NCBI GenBank assembly: GCA_903837825.1
Contig: CAILVZ010000042.1
Location: 1 to 64,000, forward strand
Length of the DNA stretch: 64,000 nt
Direction: 5' to 3'
Source of the DNA: Akkermansiaceae bacterium
GTDB taxonomy: Bacteria; Verrucomicrobiota; Verrucomicrobiia; Verrucomicrobiales; Akkermansiaceae
The number at the start of each line of letters is the position of its first letter. Position 1 is the first letter of the stretch. Shown here piece by piece: positions 1 through 9,822 of this stretch. Position numbers and translations under genes: made by a program. The notes beneath the pieces were generated by a model, which was not told the origin of the DNA, ran no database searches, and saw only the letters and a list, made by a program, of their open reading frames with translations.

Positions 1-200
1 CTCGTATCTTCTCCCATCTTACCAAGTGTAGACTCCTTAACCCTAAATGTTGTTATCTTCGAAATCTCCATCAATTTGATCTCACCACCCGCGCCTGCAT
101 CCTGAATCATTGTCTTATCACCAATATATACGTGAATCCCACGTACTAGGTTTGGATGTGTTACTACGGCACTTGGCGCAACAAATCCGCGTGGAGACAT
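1..200 (-). CDS. Hexapeptide-repeat acyltransferase (WbbJ-like), N-terminal part, truncated by window edge
   Basis: Manual translation of the minus strand from ATG at 198-200 gives MSPRGFVAPSAVVTHPNLVRGIHVYIGDKTMIQDAGAGGEIKLMEISKITTF..., open to the window edge; resembles the 'HPNL.LG.HV.IGD' start of LbH acyltransferases. Confidence 0.55.
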   Translation of the reverse strand, partial: MSPRGFVAPSAVVTHPNLVRGIHVYIGDKTMIQDAGAGGEIKLMEISKITTFRVKESTLGKMGEDT

Positions 201-413
201 CCTCGCAAGGTTACTCCTCTGATGATACGGGGCTATTGAGCGCGACGCAATCCATCCACAGACCCGGCCAAGTCCACTTGGGCCAGCCATGCGTAACCAT
301 CCGCGAATCCATTGTTCATTGGATTGGCGGCGCAGGGTTCTGATTTGATTACACGTCAACATGCGGGGATCGATAAATCGCAGGGTCAAGAAACGTGGGT
401 CTCCATGTTGTGG

Positions 414-2876
414 CTAATACCTGCTCACAGCCAAGCGAACGAAGAGCTTGCCATTCACCTCGAGAGATGCCGGAAAATATACTTTAACTAGCTCTGATCC
501 GCTGATTAGATCGTCTGTGGTCAGCACCGATTTAACCTTGGCATCCGTCCCAGCGTCTAGCCAAGGACCTCGAAGATCTAAGCTATATTCGACTTTTGTA
601 TGGACCTTTGAGTCTGATGCTGATGATAGCGTCCTTCTATATTGGAACAAGAAATACCGTGCGAGGCCGGACTTACCATCTGGATCAGCAATCACACGTG
701 TCCCTACAGGCAAGAGCCATTGATCATTACTCCTCGTAGGGTTGCCCCCAATTACATATTCAACAATATTTGGAATTGCGTCATTATCACTATCCTCTAA
801 ACCATTTGAAGAGATACCATTACGAATGGCCCATTCATTAAACGCCGGGAGATCTGTCTTTACGGAAATCTGGACATTGTCTAGAAGCATGTCACTTAAG
901 CGAGATCCTGGATTAACTAGATCGGCCGATCGATCTGTGAATGATAAATTGGTTGAGCTTCCATCAGCTATAAACTCAAACCTCCTAGAGGACCAAGTGG
1001 CGGATCCTTCTTGCCCGATTAGAGAAACTGGATTTGAAAGTATTAGATTATTTCCTTGCACTTTTACCCATAGTTGTTGCTGGCGCGGCGCCCACGTCTC
1101 ACTCACCACGATTCCAGTATCGAAAGTGAGGACATAAGTCAGACCAGGTACAGTTGCAAAAGACTGTGAGATGCTTCCGCCAAATGCGTCTGATCCAGGA
1201 TTAAAGAAGGCCACCCTTTCCCCAGCCGTAGCTGATAGTCTTGAATTCCATGAAGTGCCAAGCCCAACAGGACTTCCAGTCACTTGCCATCCATCGAGAT
1301 TGCAGCCGGCAGCCGGCCCGCCCACGAGGGCACCATTTTCAAAGCTTCCATTGCTTAGGGTTGCCGAATCAGCCGGTACCACACAGATTGATACAACCGC
1401 AGGGGTCGAACACATGATGCCGTTTCCCACAACAAATGCAAAACTATCGTTTCCCGTATACCCCGGTTCCGGGGTATAGGCAAGATCGTCTCCCGCTGAT
1501 GATAGGGTACCATGGCTTGGCTTCATTGATATCGTGAAGTTTTCTGGTCGGACGGACGAACCTAAATCCCCACCAAGTTTGATACCAAACGCCATCCCGG
1601 TTTTGACAGTAATTGCTTGGGGATATGCCACAAATCTTGGATCATTTGGAGATACGATAAGATGCACATTATCAAGCAGAAGGTCGCAATATTGAGCCGT
1701 AGGGCCGACAAGATTTCGCGATTTGTCAGAAAATTTTAGCGTTGTGCTGTCGGAATCAGCTGTGAAGTAGAATTTCTGGGGGAACCACTGCGCCTTACCT
1801 TCCGCTCCATAGAGGGTCACGTCATTCGTAAATAACTCAGACGAACCTCGAACCAGAACACCCAGCATTTGCTGTCTAGGCGCCCAACTCTCACTAACAA
1901 CAATGCCAGCATCGAATGAAAGTTGGTAGATTGTGCCAGGGACAGTGCGGAAGGACTGAAAGATACTGCCATCGTAAGAATCTCCGCCTCCATTAAAAAA
2001 GAGGATCTTCGACCCCTCGGTCGTGGACAAGACTGGATTCCATGATGTCGTCCATTCTGACGGGGTTCCAGAGGCTAACCAACCATCAACCGCATAGGGA
2101 CCAAAGGAGAGATTGGATGTTGGGTTCGACTGTGCTGACTCAAATCCACCATTGACAAGGATCTCAACGGGCTCAGTTAAAAGGCCTCCTGTAGCCTGCT
2201 TGATCGCCCGATACCACGCGACAGCCATCTTGTTGTATCCATAGATCGTAGGGTGGACGCGGTCTGTTGTTAGGTCACTTCCCAGTAGCGCAGAATGAAG
2301 GTCAGCGATGGCGACATGCCGCCCTAGGGCAATCTCATCGTTTACAAGGGCCTGGAGATCGTCACGACTAAATTCATTTTGCAGATCAGCATGGCAATCA
2401 GTTCTCAAAAGAAGGTTAGAAACAAGGATTACAGAGTTGGGGCTCTGAGTGGAGATTTGTTCGATCAGGGCCTTCAGCTGAATGCTCACAGCGATGGGCT
2501 GATCGCCATTCCAAAAATTGTTCGTGCCGATGTCCAAGAGAATGATGTCTGGCGAAGGAACCTTCGTAAAGACATCGACGATATTACTCCGAAGGATTTC
2601 GATCGTCGCGCCAGGATAGCCTTGGTGGTCTCGATCAGGCAATGTCCCATTGTTTTGCGGATCAGACAAGGTGCCAACAAAGTCTACCGCAACTCCGCCG
2701 AGAGTAAGTAGATCATAGAGCTTTGATCGGTAGCCGCCGAAAACTGGAGACCCACTACAACATCCTTGGGTTATCGAGTCTCCCAATGGCATGATACGTA
2801 ACACAGGCTGCTTGCCATGACATGGACTAGCAATAATGCTAAGGAATGCGAATAAATATGTAAGTTGCTTTTTCAT
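414..2876 (-). CDS. Secreted SGNH/GDSL-family hydrolase with two tandem DUF642-like domains, a cadherin-like segment and a C-terminal D-x-D-x-D-x-(I/L)-PN module
   Basis: Signal peptide MKKQLTYLFAFLSIIASPCHG; GDS motif in LRIMPLGDSITQG; GTNNFW; DRVHPTIYGY; internal duplication of NGxFE...SWAPRQQ...LLDNV. Confidence 0.8.
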   Translation of the reverse strand: MKKQLTYLFAFLSIIASPCHGKQPVLRIMPLGDSITQGCCSGSPVFGGYRSKLYDLLTLGGVAVDFVGTLSDPQNNGTLPDRDHQGYPGATIEILRSNIVDVFTKVPSPDIILLDIGTNNFWNGDQPIAVSIQLKALIEQISTQSPNSVILVSNLLLRTDCHADLQNEFSRDDLQALVNDEIALGRHVAIADLHSALLGSDLTTDRVHPTIYGYNKMAVAWYRAIKQATGGLLTEPVEILVNGGFESAQSNPTSNLSFGPYAVDGWLASGTPSEWTTSWNPVLSTTEGSKILFFNGGGDSYDGSIFQSFRTVPGTIYQLSFDAGIVVSESWAPRQQMLGVLVRGSSELFTNDVTLYGAEGKAQWFPQKFYFTADSDSTTLKFSDKSRNLVGPTAQYCDLLLDNVHLIVSPNDPRFVAYPQAITVKTGMAFGIKLGGDLGSSVRPENFTISMKPSHGTLSSAGDDLAYTPEPGYTGNDSFAFVVGNGIMCSTPAVVSICVVPADSATLSNGSFENGALVGGPAAGCNLDGWQVTGSPVGLGTSWNSRLSATAGERVAFFNPGSDAFGGSISQSFATVPGLTYVLTFDTGIVVSETWAPRQQQLWVKVQGNNLILSNPVSLIGQEGSATWSSRRFEFIADGSSTNLSFTDRSADLVNPGSRLSDMLLDNVQISVKTDLPAFNEWAIRNGISSNGLEDSDNDAIPNIVEYVIGGNPTRSNDQWLLPVGTRVIADPDGKSGLARYFLFQYRRTLSSASDSKVHTKVEYSLDLRGPWLDAGTDAKVKSVLTTDDLISGSELVKVYFPASLEVNGKLFVRLAVSRY

Positions 2877-2908
2877 TTTTACCTAATTACTATATTACTT
2901 TAAATATC

Positions 2909-3889
2909 TTAATACTTTGAGAATAATTTGGATTCCATAATGCCAGCGAATCGCCTTGCAAGTTGAGCGGCCCCACGTCTTCCAACCCGATGGACTTTAC
3001 CAAGAATACCTGGCCGACTGCTGGATCCGATGATCTTTCGTTGCACAATGGTATCCAACCGCGGGTTTGCAATGCGCTGGACCGGATGAATCAACGGAAT
3101 ACTAATGCAACCTGTTGCAAGATTTGCTAATCGACTATTGCTATCAAACGTGTGTGTTGCATCTAGGCCGCATCCGCAATTCGATATCAGGTTCTGACGA
3201 GGGATAAGCGCGTGCCCCCCGCGTGACCAACATGCAAGCGCCCACTGGTAATCCCAATAAGAAACATCACCAGCCCTACGATGCGCATCGGCAAGCATCG
3301 CAGAGAACTCACTTGCCATCCGAGGGTGCGAGATTGCATTTCGCAGGACATTGCTGCCTTCAAGATATGGCCAATCTCGGACTGCCAGGTCATGATATCT
3401 CCACGCTCGGCGCCAGGTCGCCCAACCCCAGCAGGAAACTACTTTAGAGAAACTATAGCTGCTTGTGATTGGCAGGGGTTCGCTTGAGAAGTTTGTGCCG
3501 TTGATATGCATCACGCTAGGATCATCAAAGTACCTCTCCAATGTCTCCTCGCAAAAAGTGAAGAATGATGGGTCTGGAAGGCAGTCATCCTCAAGAATGA
3601 TTGCCCGGTCAACTTGACTAAAAACCCAGTCGATCCCAGAGGCTGGGCGAAAACCACAACCTAGGTTAGAGTCAGAAAAGGAGCGCCGGATGTCACACGG
3701 CCAATCAATTTGGTCTATAAGACTCCTAGTCGCTGCACATGCCGCATCTTCGCCACTAAACCCAGGGCGTGGACCATCGGCCACCACAAATAGATTCCGT
3801 GGTTTTACGACTGACAGGACATCCAATAACCTCCGTGTATGCTCAGGTCTCCGAAAAATGATCAAGCATACAGGTGTATCCATAGGCAT
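2909..3889 (-). CDS. Glycosyltransferase (GT2-like, hemolytic protein HlpA-like)
   Basis: TPVCLIIFRRPEHTRRLLDVL...AIILEDDCLPDPSFF typical of GT-A family. Confidence 0.75.
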   Translation of the reverse strand: MPMDTPVCLIIFRRPEHTRRLLDVLSVVKPRNLFVVADGPRPGFSGEDAACAATRSLIDQIDWPCDIRRSFSDSNLGCGFRPASGIDWVFSQVDRAIILEDDCLPDPSFFTFCEETLERYFDDPSVMHINGTNFSSEPLPITSSYSFSKVVSCWGWATWRRAWRYHDLAVRDWPYLEGSNVLRNAISHPRMASEFSAMLADAHRRAGDVSYWDYQWALACWSRGGHALIPRQNLISNCGCGLDATHTFDSNSRLANLATGCISIPLIHPVQRIANPRLDTIVQRKIIGSSSRPGILGKVHRVGRRGAAQLARRFAGIMESKLFSKY

Positions 3890-3958
3890 CGGTTATCTCG
3901 CTTATGATCGGCCCGCTGAATCGAGGCTATTTATCGAGCGTTAACACCCGCAAAGAGG

Positions 3959-5266
3959 CTAAGAAGCCAACGACCCCCGTCGCATATCCGGCGGACTCAC
4001 GCGCCTCCATGCATGCTCAACTAGGACACACTTCCCCGCCCAACCTTCGTGGTAGCTTTTGCCGCATCCGTAGAAATCACCGTCTAAAACGTGGACTGAT
4101 GCCGCGTCCTCGACCCAGTCCTGTGTGCAAGCACCACCACTCGCAATGTAGCTTGTTAATTGATAGGTACCCATCGTTAGCGGCCATCGATTCACAACAA
4201 ACTCGATCTCGCCATCGCCGCTCAATTTCATCAAACTCTTGTCCACTAGGTCAGTTGACAGCACCAAAACCGGCGCAAGGTCTTTCACGACTGCAATGCT
4301 TATCCTGCAGTCCCTCAATTCTGCCGCTGGGTTGGCGGTGAATGCGACGCGAATCCGAACCGTAGCACCAGAAAAAACCTCAGATACGAGAGCCCCGGAA
4401 CTATCCACAAAATAGACCGAATTCACCCTCGCATCACCGACTCCTTGGCGATCCACCCGATCGACCAATGATGCATGCGACAGCTTTCTAGAACTTGCTG
4501 CATAGAAATCCAACGCATCCGTGGTTTTCCCATCGAAACCAATCTTGCCGCCTTCGAGTAAGATGCATCTTCCGCATAGATTTTGTATAACGCCGGTTTG
4601 GTGGCTAACAAAGAGAACAGTCCTTCCTCCTTTTTTCGACGCCTCTTCCATTTTGCCTAAGCACTTTTTCTGAAAAGCCGCATCGCCAACCGCAAGAATC
4701 TCATCAACAATCAGAACATCTGGGTCTAAATGGGCGGCAACTGAAAATGCAAGCCTAACGTACATTCCGCTACTGTAACGTTTTACGGGGGTATCAATAA
4801 ATTGCTCAATCTCAGAAAATTCAACAATTTCGTCAAATTTCTTTTTTATCTCAGCTCGTCGCATTCCAAGTATCGCTCCATTAAGATAAATATTTTCTCT
4901 GCCACTTAACTCTGGATGGAAGCCAGTTCCGACCTCAAGCAGGCTTGCCACCCGTCCTCGAAGCCGCACCCTGCCTGTTGATGGCTCAGTGATACGACTC
5001 AAAATCTTTAGCAAAGTGGATTTGCCAGCTCCATTCCGTCCGATAACCCCAACAACCTCACCCTCCTCGATCGAAAAGCTGAGGTCGCGCAATGCCCAAA
5101 ATTGCGCGTCCCTTGTTCCCAATTCTATTGTTGAGCCAAGCCTCCTCTTAAATGGTGAACGTAGCATATAATCGAGCTTATGCCTGAGCCCATCACCGTG
5201 GAATCTTCCATCCCCTAATTGATAGCGCTTTGAGACATTCTCAATGCATATGATTTTATTGCTCAT
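3959..5266 (-). CDS. wzt: Polysaccharide ABC transporter ATP-binding protein with Wzt C-terminal-like domain
   Basis: Walker A GRNGAGKSTLLKIL, signature YSSGMYVRLAFSVA, Walker B LIVDEILAVGD; long C-terminal beta-rich extension. Confidence 0.9.
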   Translation of the reverse strand: MSNKIICIENVSKRYQLGDGRFHGDGLRHKLDYMLRSPFKRRLGSTIELGTRDAQFWALRDLSFSIEEGEVVGVIGRNGAGKSTLLKILSRITEPSTGRVRLRGRVASLLEVGTGFHPELSGRENIYLNGAILGMRRAEIKKKFDEIVEFSEIEQFIDTPVKRYSSGMYVRLAFSVAAHLDPDVLIVDEILAVGDAAFQKKCLGKMEEASKKGGRTVLFVSHQTGVIQNLCGRCILLEGGKIGFDGKTTDALDFYAASSRKLSHASLVDRVDRQGVGDARVNSVYFVDSSGALVSEVFSGATVRIRVAFTANPAAELRDCRISIAVVKDLAPVLVLSTDLVDKSLMKLSGDGEIEFVVNRWPLTMGTYQLTSYIASGGACTQDWVEDAASVHVLDGDFYGCGKSYHEGWAGKCVLVEHAWRRVSPPDMRRGSLAS

Positions 5267-5283
5267 AGTAATAAAAAATAAAC

Positions 5284-6096
5284 TTAAATCATATCCGCAA
5301 ACGTCTTCTCAGTAGAGCGGAAGTAACGGATTCCCGAGGCAATAATAATAATAATCATAACTGTAGTGAAAATTAAGCTTGGCATAAATGGCGCCTCTCC
5401 TCCCAAGATTGACCACCTAAATCCATCTATTACGCACACCATCGGGTTCAACGAGTATATTATCCTCCACTTTTCAGGTATAACTTTGCTGGAAAAGCCT
5501 ACTGGTGATACATACAATCCGAATTGAACCACAAATGGAATAATATAACGAAAGTCTCGGTATTTTACCATGAGAGATGAGACCCAAAGTCCGGCACCCA
5601 GCGCGGTCCCAATTGCTAGCATTACAAAGATCGGCAAACATAGAAATGATCGATGAATCGAACATCCATAAAATCCCATAAGACATAGAAGGAGAAAAAA
5701 GGAGATCAAGAAATCTACTAGACTTGTTATTACGCTACTCACTGGGATAATCATGCGCGGAAAATAGATCTTCGAGATCATTCCTGAGTTTGCAATAAGG
5801 CTGCTGCCAGAATCCGAAAAAGCCCCGGCAAAGAACTGCCATGGCAACATCGCGGAGAAGACTAGTACAGGGTAGGGATCCGAGCCAGATGGCATCTTGG
5901 CCACCCAACCAAATACAACCGTCAACACTAGCATCGTCAGCAGAGGCCTAATCACCGCCCAACTAACGCCAATAGCTGTCTGCTTGTATCTAACAAGAAT
6001 GTCTCGCCACGCCAGGAACACAAGTAGCTCGCGATAGCGCCAGAGATCACGCCAGTACTGCCGTTCAATCTTCCCTTTTTCGATGACTATTTCCAT
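5284..6096 (-). CDS. wzm: Polysaccharide ABC transporter permease (ABC-2 / Wzm-like)
   Basis: RDLWRYRELLVFLAWRDILVRYKQTAIGVSWAVIRPLLTMLV...; adjacent to wzt. Confidence 0.9.
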   Translation of the reverse strand: MEIVIEKGKIERQYWRDLWRYRELLVFLAWRDILVRYKQTAIGVSWAVIRPLLTMLVLTVVFGWVAKMPSGSDPYPVLVFSAMLPWQFFAGAFSDSGSSLIANSGMISKIYFPRMIIPVSSVITSLVDFLISFFLLLCLMGFYGCSIHRSFLCLPIFVMLAIGTALGAGLWVSSLMVKYRDFRYIIPFVVQFGLYVSPVGFSSKVIPEKWRIIYSLNPMVCVIDGFRWSILGGEAPFMPSLIFTTVMIIIIIASGIRYFRSTEKTFADMI

Positions 6097-6137
6097 ATTA
6101 TAAGGTATTCTAGCTCCGGAAAATCACCCATTGCCGT

Positions 6138-7088
6138 TCATGCACCTATCCCTGGTAAAAGGGTTGGTGCGCATTTTACCCGCGGCCAACATAGTCGGCG
6201 ACGATTCAATTTCTGATGAAACCGTAGTGCCGCCAGCCTGAGTCTTGCAACCCACCGCTTAACCTGGGTGCAATCACGAATTGAGGTAAGACAGAGAACC
6301 TCGATATTTGCCTCAAGAAGACACCTGCTGATCAGCGACAAAAGCGCCCGTTCGGAATCTGGCACCCACCTCACACAACGGCTGATGACTTGCTGCCAGG
6401 CAATCGCGTGGCACAGTTGATCACGCATCGCCGTCACGCCAATCCCCAATGTCTCGTTATATTTTTTTACTAACTGCCTTTCGTCGAATCCCCATGGCCC
6501 TAGGCAGGCAAGTCTGAACGCAAGGTCATGATCTTCAAGGAGCTTGAGATCTTCGCAGAATCCACCTACCGCCTCAAATGCTGAGCGCCATATGAGGGCA
6601 ACCTGATTGAATAAGACAAATCTCGTCGCAATGACCAGCTCGGGGTTCGTCCAATACCCACGCTCTAAACTGCAGTCGACCCCAGCAACGCTAAACGAGG
6701 TAGTTTGAGAACCATCTGGATCGATGATCAGGGCATCGCAAATACAGCAAGGCACCTGTTCGCCACTGCGCAGCAGAAGATCAACTTGGATCGCAATTTT
6801 GTCTGATTCCCAACAATCATCCGAATCAAGAAACGAGAGGAATTTCCCCGTGGCCAACCTTGCCCCAGTGTTCCTCGCGGCAGACGGTCCCGACTGTTGC
6901 TGAGAGATCCAGCGGATCCTCTCTCCGTAGGATCCGAGGATTGACGCGGTATCGTCCGTCGAGCCATCATCTACGACAATCAATTCTAGATTGGGGTAGG
7001 TTTGATTCAATACGCTACGAATTGCCCGACATAGTGTGCTGGATCTATTGTAGGTTGGAATAATGACTGAGACCAAGGGTTTTTGCAT
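6138..7088 (-). CDS. Glycosyltransferase family 2
   Basis: VSVIIPTYNRSSTLCRAIRSVLNQTYPNLELIVVDDGSTDDT. Confidence 0.9.
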   Translation of the reverse strand: MQKPLVSVIIPTYNRSSTLCRAIRSVLNQTYPNLELIVVDDGSTDDTASILGSYGERIRWISQQQSGPSAARNTGARLATGKFLSFLDSDDCWESDKIAIQVDLLLRSGEQVPCCICDALIIDPDGSQTTSFSVAGVDCSLERGYWTNPELVIATRFVLFNQVALIWRSAFEAVGGFCEDLKLLEDHDLAFRLACLGPWGFDERQLVKKYNETLGIGVTAMRDQLCHAIAWQQVISRCVRWVPDSERALLSLISRCLLEANIEVLCLTSIRDCTQVKRWVARLRLAALRFHQKLNRRRLCWPRVKCAPTLLPGIGA

Positions 7089-7132
7089 TCTAGTTTGTCA
7101 GTTAATCTGGTTCATGAAACGCAGTATACTCT

Positions 7133-8491
7133 TTATATTGCAATCGTGTTTCCATGACGATATCTCGATTCGCTATCCCAATTGGCCTGGGGCGGCGTGT
7201 CACCGGAAGCCATATTCGATGTGGGACCATAATCTGATGAGTAAGTTGAACTTAGGATCGCAATGCACAGCCAAAGGTAAATGATCGATTGATCAAAATA
7301 GGCAACCGATAGTCCTGTGATCGCATGTGCAAACAATGCGCATCCAATACACCAGACAAAGAATGCCACGGTGATATCCTCAGCCTCGAATCGCTTACAT
7401 GCATTTCCAACCCAGCAAAACGATGTCCACATAATCCATATAAACATTGTCATTCCGAGCAAACCCGCCGTTACTCCAAACCCAATGTAAACGTTAGTGA
7501 TATCAGTATGATGTGGATCTAAAGCGAAACCCTGATTCGGCATCCAGTGCCTTGTCTCATCGGTTCCGAATGCCCACCATTCAGAAATGTGCCTGAAGGT
7601 TTGATCAATGAGGTACGACCGGTGCCACCCAGTGCTTCCGCCAGAGATATCGATCTTTGAGATTAAATAATATGGTGGCTTTGACATTGTCAGCATCAGC
7701 ATAAGATACAGAGCGACTGCGATTTTTTGCAGCGCTGGTACGTATCTACGAAACCTAAATAAAGAGGTCGCGCCCAACCCAGCAAGGGCGCTCATCACGG
7801 GTCCGCTTGATGCGCTGGCGAACGTTATTACTAGACAGGCGATGATCCCAAGGACAGCAGCAGTGCTACGGCGTCTTATAATTCCGATGAACAGGGGTAT
7901 GCAGGTTGCGCCTACCGTACCCGCAAGAATCGGATGCCTGAAGGGGCCTTGTGCTCGTAACGAGCCCTCGCGGATCAGAACATGATTAGGCACCCCTCCA
8001 AATGAGGCAAACAGGTTTCGTCCCGTAATTTTTTCAGATAGCATCTCTACGGCGATTGGCACTAGTAACAATGCGACCACGCGAAGCACATCGGTCACTT
8101 CATCCAAGTTTGTACACCATATCCGAATTAGATAATAGAAGAGGAGCTGATTGAATACGATCCCGCAAGCATATACAACTCCAGCACGCGCCTGGTCATG
8201 GAAAAAACTCGACGCGATAACCCACATGCCCCATACGATCATCAAGATATCGAGACGGTTTAACTTGCCCGGTACTCGCTCGTATTTCGTGAGGATCCGA
8301 GCAAAACCGACAAGAAGGAGCATTCGATAAATGGGCAGCGAGACCGGGCCAACCTTGATTCCTTGAGCCATCGTCATGTAGGTGCATCCAACTAAGAGAG
8401 GTACGACTGCCCACCTACGTGGCACGATGAGAAGCGCCCCTGCAACGCCAGCAAAAAATATAATAGCCGCTAGGTTCATCCGTTTCGTCAA
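7133..8491 (-). CDS. O-antigen ligase/polymerase (Wzy)-like polytopic membrane protein
   Basis: Multiple hydrophobic helices; RAQGPFRHPILAGT motif typical of the O-antigen ligase superfamily. Confidence 0.75.
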   Translation of the reverse strand: MTKRMNLAAIIFFAGVAGALLIVPRRWAVVPLLVGCTYMTMAQGIKVGPVSLPIYRMLLLVGFARILTKYERVPGKLNRLDILMIVWGMWVIASSFFHDQARAGVVYACGIVFNQLLFYYLIRIWCTNLDEVTDVLRVVALLLVPIAVEMLSEKITGRNLFASFGGVPNHVLIREGSLRAQGPFRHPILAGTVGATCIPLFIGIIRRRSTAAVLGIIACLVITFASASSGPVMSALAGLGATSLFRFRRYVPALQKIAVALYLMLMLTMSKPPYYLISKIDISGGSTGWHRSYLIDQTFRHISEWWAFGTDETRHWMPNQGFALDPHHTDITNVYIGFGVTAGLLGMTMFIWIMWTSFCWVGNACKRFEAEDITVAFFVWCIGCALFAHAITGLSVAYFDQSIIYLWLCIAILSSTYSSDYGPTSNMASGDTPPQANWDSESRYRHGNTIAI

Positions 8492-8557
8492 AAATTGGAT
8501 ATCGAGACGATTGTAATTACCTACGAACTGTGCTGTTTGTTGTGGTTGCGCCGAGTC

Positions 8558-9721
8558 TCAACCAATTTCAAAGGACATTACACCATCAATTACCCTATTA
8601 ATCTCAGACTTTGTGATGCTGTTATAGAATGGGAGGCGTATGATTCGATCGCTTATCGATTCTGCAACTGGACAGTCTCCAGCCCTTGACCCAAATTTTG
8701 CACCCATACTCGAGAGGTGCAATGGCAGGTAATGAAATGGGCTCGTTATCCTTAAACACTTTAGGTGTTTTATTAGATCCTGCCTCGCATCTAATGATGG
8801 CATTAGCAAATAATACATGTGATATGCCTGCTCGCAATGCATTGGAACATGCGGTTGTTCTACCCCGCATTCGACGGCCCATTCTCTAAGGGAATTATCA
8901 TAAACATTCCACGAGTATTCACGAATCGCCTGAATCTCGTGAAATGTTTCAAACTGCGCATATAGGTATGCCGCAAGCAAGTCTGAAGGAAGGTGGCTTG
9001 ATCCGATATCAACCCAAGTATATTTATCAACCAATCCTCTAAAGAATCGATTTCGATTAGTTCCCTTTTCCCGTATGATCTCTGCCCTCTCGGTGAAATC
9101 TTCGTCGTTAATAAGAAGTGCACCGCCTTCACCACAGTTGAAATTCTTAGTTTCGTGAAAACTTTGTGTCGCCATCGCTCCAATCGCTCCGAGATTTCGG
9201 CCTTTGTATTTACCAAATAGGCCATGCGCGTTGTCTTCCACAACGGGAATTCCATTTCGATTCGCCACACTCATGATGTGGTCCATTTCACACGCAACCC
9301 CAGCATAGTGAACTGGGACAATTGCCTTGGTCTGGCCGCTTATGAGGTCCTCTAGGCATTTTTCATCAAGATTTAACGTATCGGGCTTTACATCGCAGAA
9401 TACAGGCTTTGCGCCACGAAGTACGAATGCGTTTGCAGTCGAGACAAAGGTGAATGATGGAAGGATTACCTCATCGCCTGGCTGGATGTTCAACAGCACC
9501 GCTGCCATCTCCAATGCATCTGTGCACGAGGTCGTTAACAATGCTCTGGCAACCCCGATTTCCTGCTCGAGGAAACCTTGGCATCTTTTGGTAAATGAAC
9601 CATCCCCACAAGTATGCGAATTATCAACCGCTATTTGCATATATGCAAATGAGTTTTTTGCCGCATATGGGCGATTGAATTCTATAAGCTCAGTTGCGCT
9701 AGCATCCTGAATTGTGTCCAT
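8558..9721 (-). CDS. wecE: DegT/DnrJ/EryC1/StrS aminotransferase, WecE/RffA-like (dTDP-4-amino-4,6-dideoxyhexose transaminase)
   Basis: EFNRPYAA...GDEVILPSFTFVSTANAFVLRGAKPVFCDV...SFHETKNFNCGEGGALL...KYTWVDIGSSHLPSDLLAAYL. Confidence 0.85.
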   Translation of the reverse strand: MDTIQDASATELIEFNRPYAAKNSFAYMQIAVDNSHTCGDGSFTKRCQGFLEQEIGVARALLTTSCTDALEMAAVLLNIQPGDEVILPSFTFVSTANAFVLRGAKPVFCDVKPDTLNLDEKCLEDLISGQTKAIVPVHYAGVACEMDHIMSVANRNGIPVVEDNAHGLFGKYKGRNLGAIGAMATQSFHETKNFNCGEGGALLINDEDFTERAEIIREKGTNRNRFFRGLVDKYTWVDIGSSHLPSDLLAAYLYAQFETFHEIQAIREYSWNVYDNSLREWAVECGVEQPHVPMHCEQAYHMYYLLMPSLDARQDLIKHLKCLRITSPFHYLPLHLSSMGAKFGSRAGDCPVAESISDRIIRLPFYNSITKSEINRVIDGVMSFEIG

Positions 9722-9822
9722 AATATTTTAGATGGATAAATTGTGTCAATGTTGATGGTGTATCCTAGGGCATGCGCATGGGCGGACCCTGAGTCATCGA
9801 GGACGTTGAACCTCATCGATCG

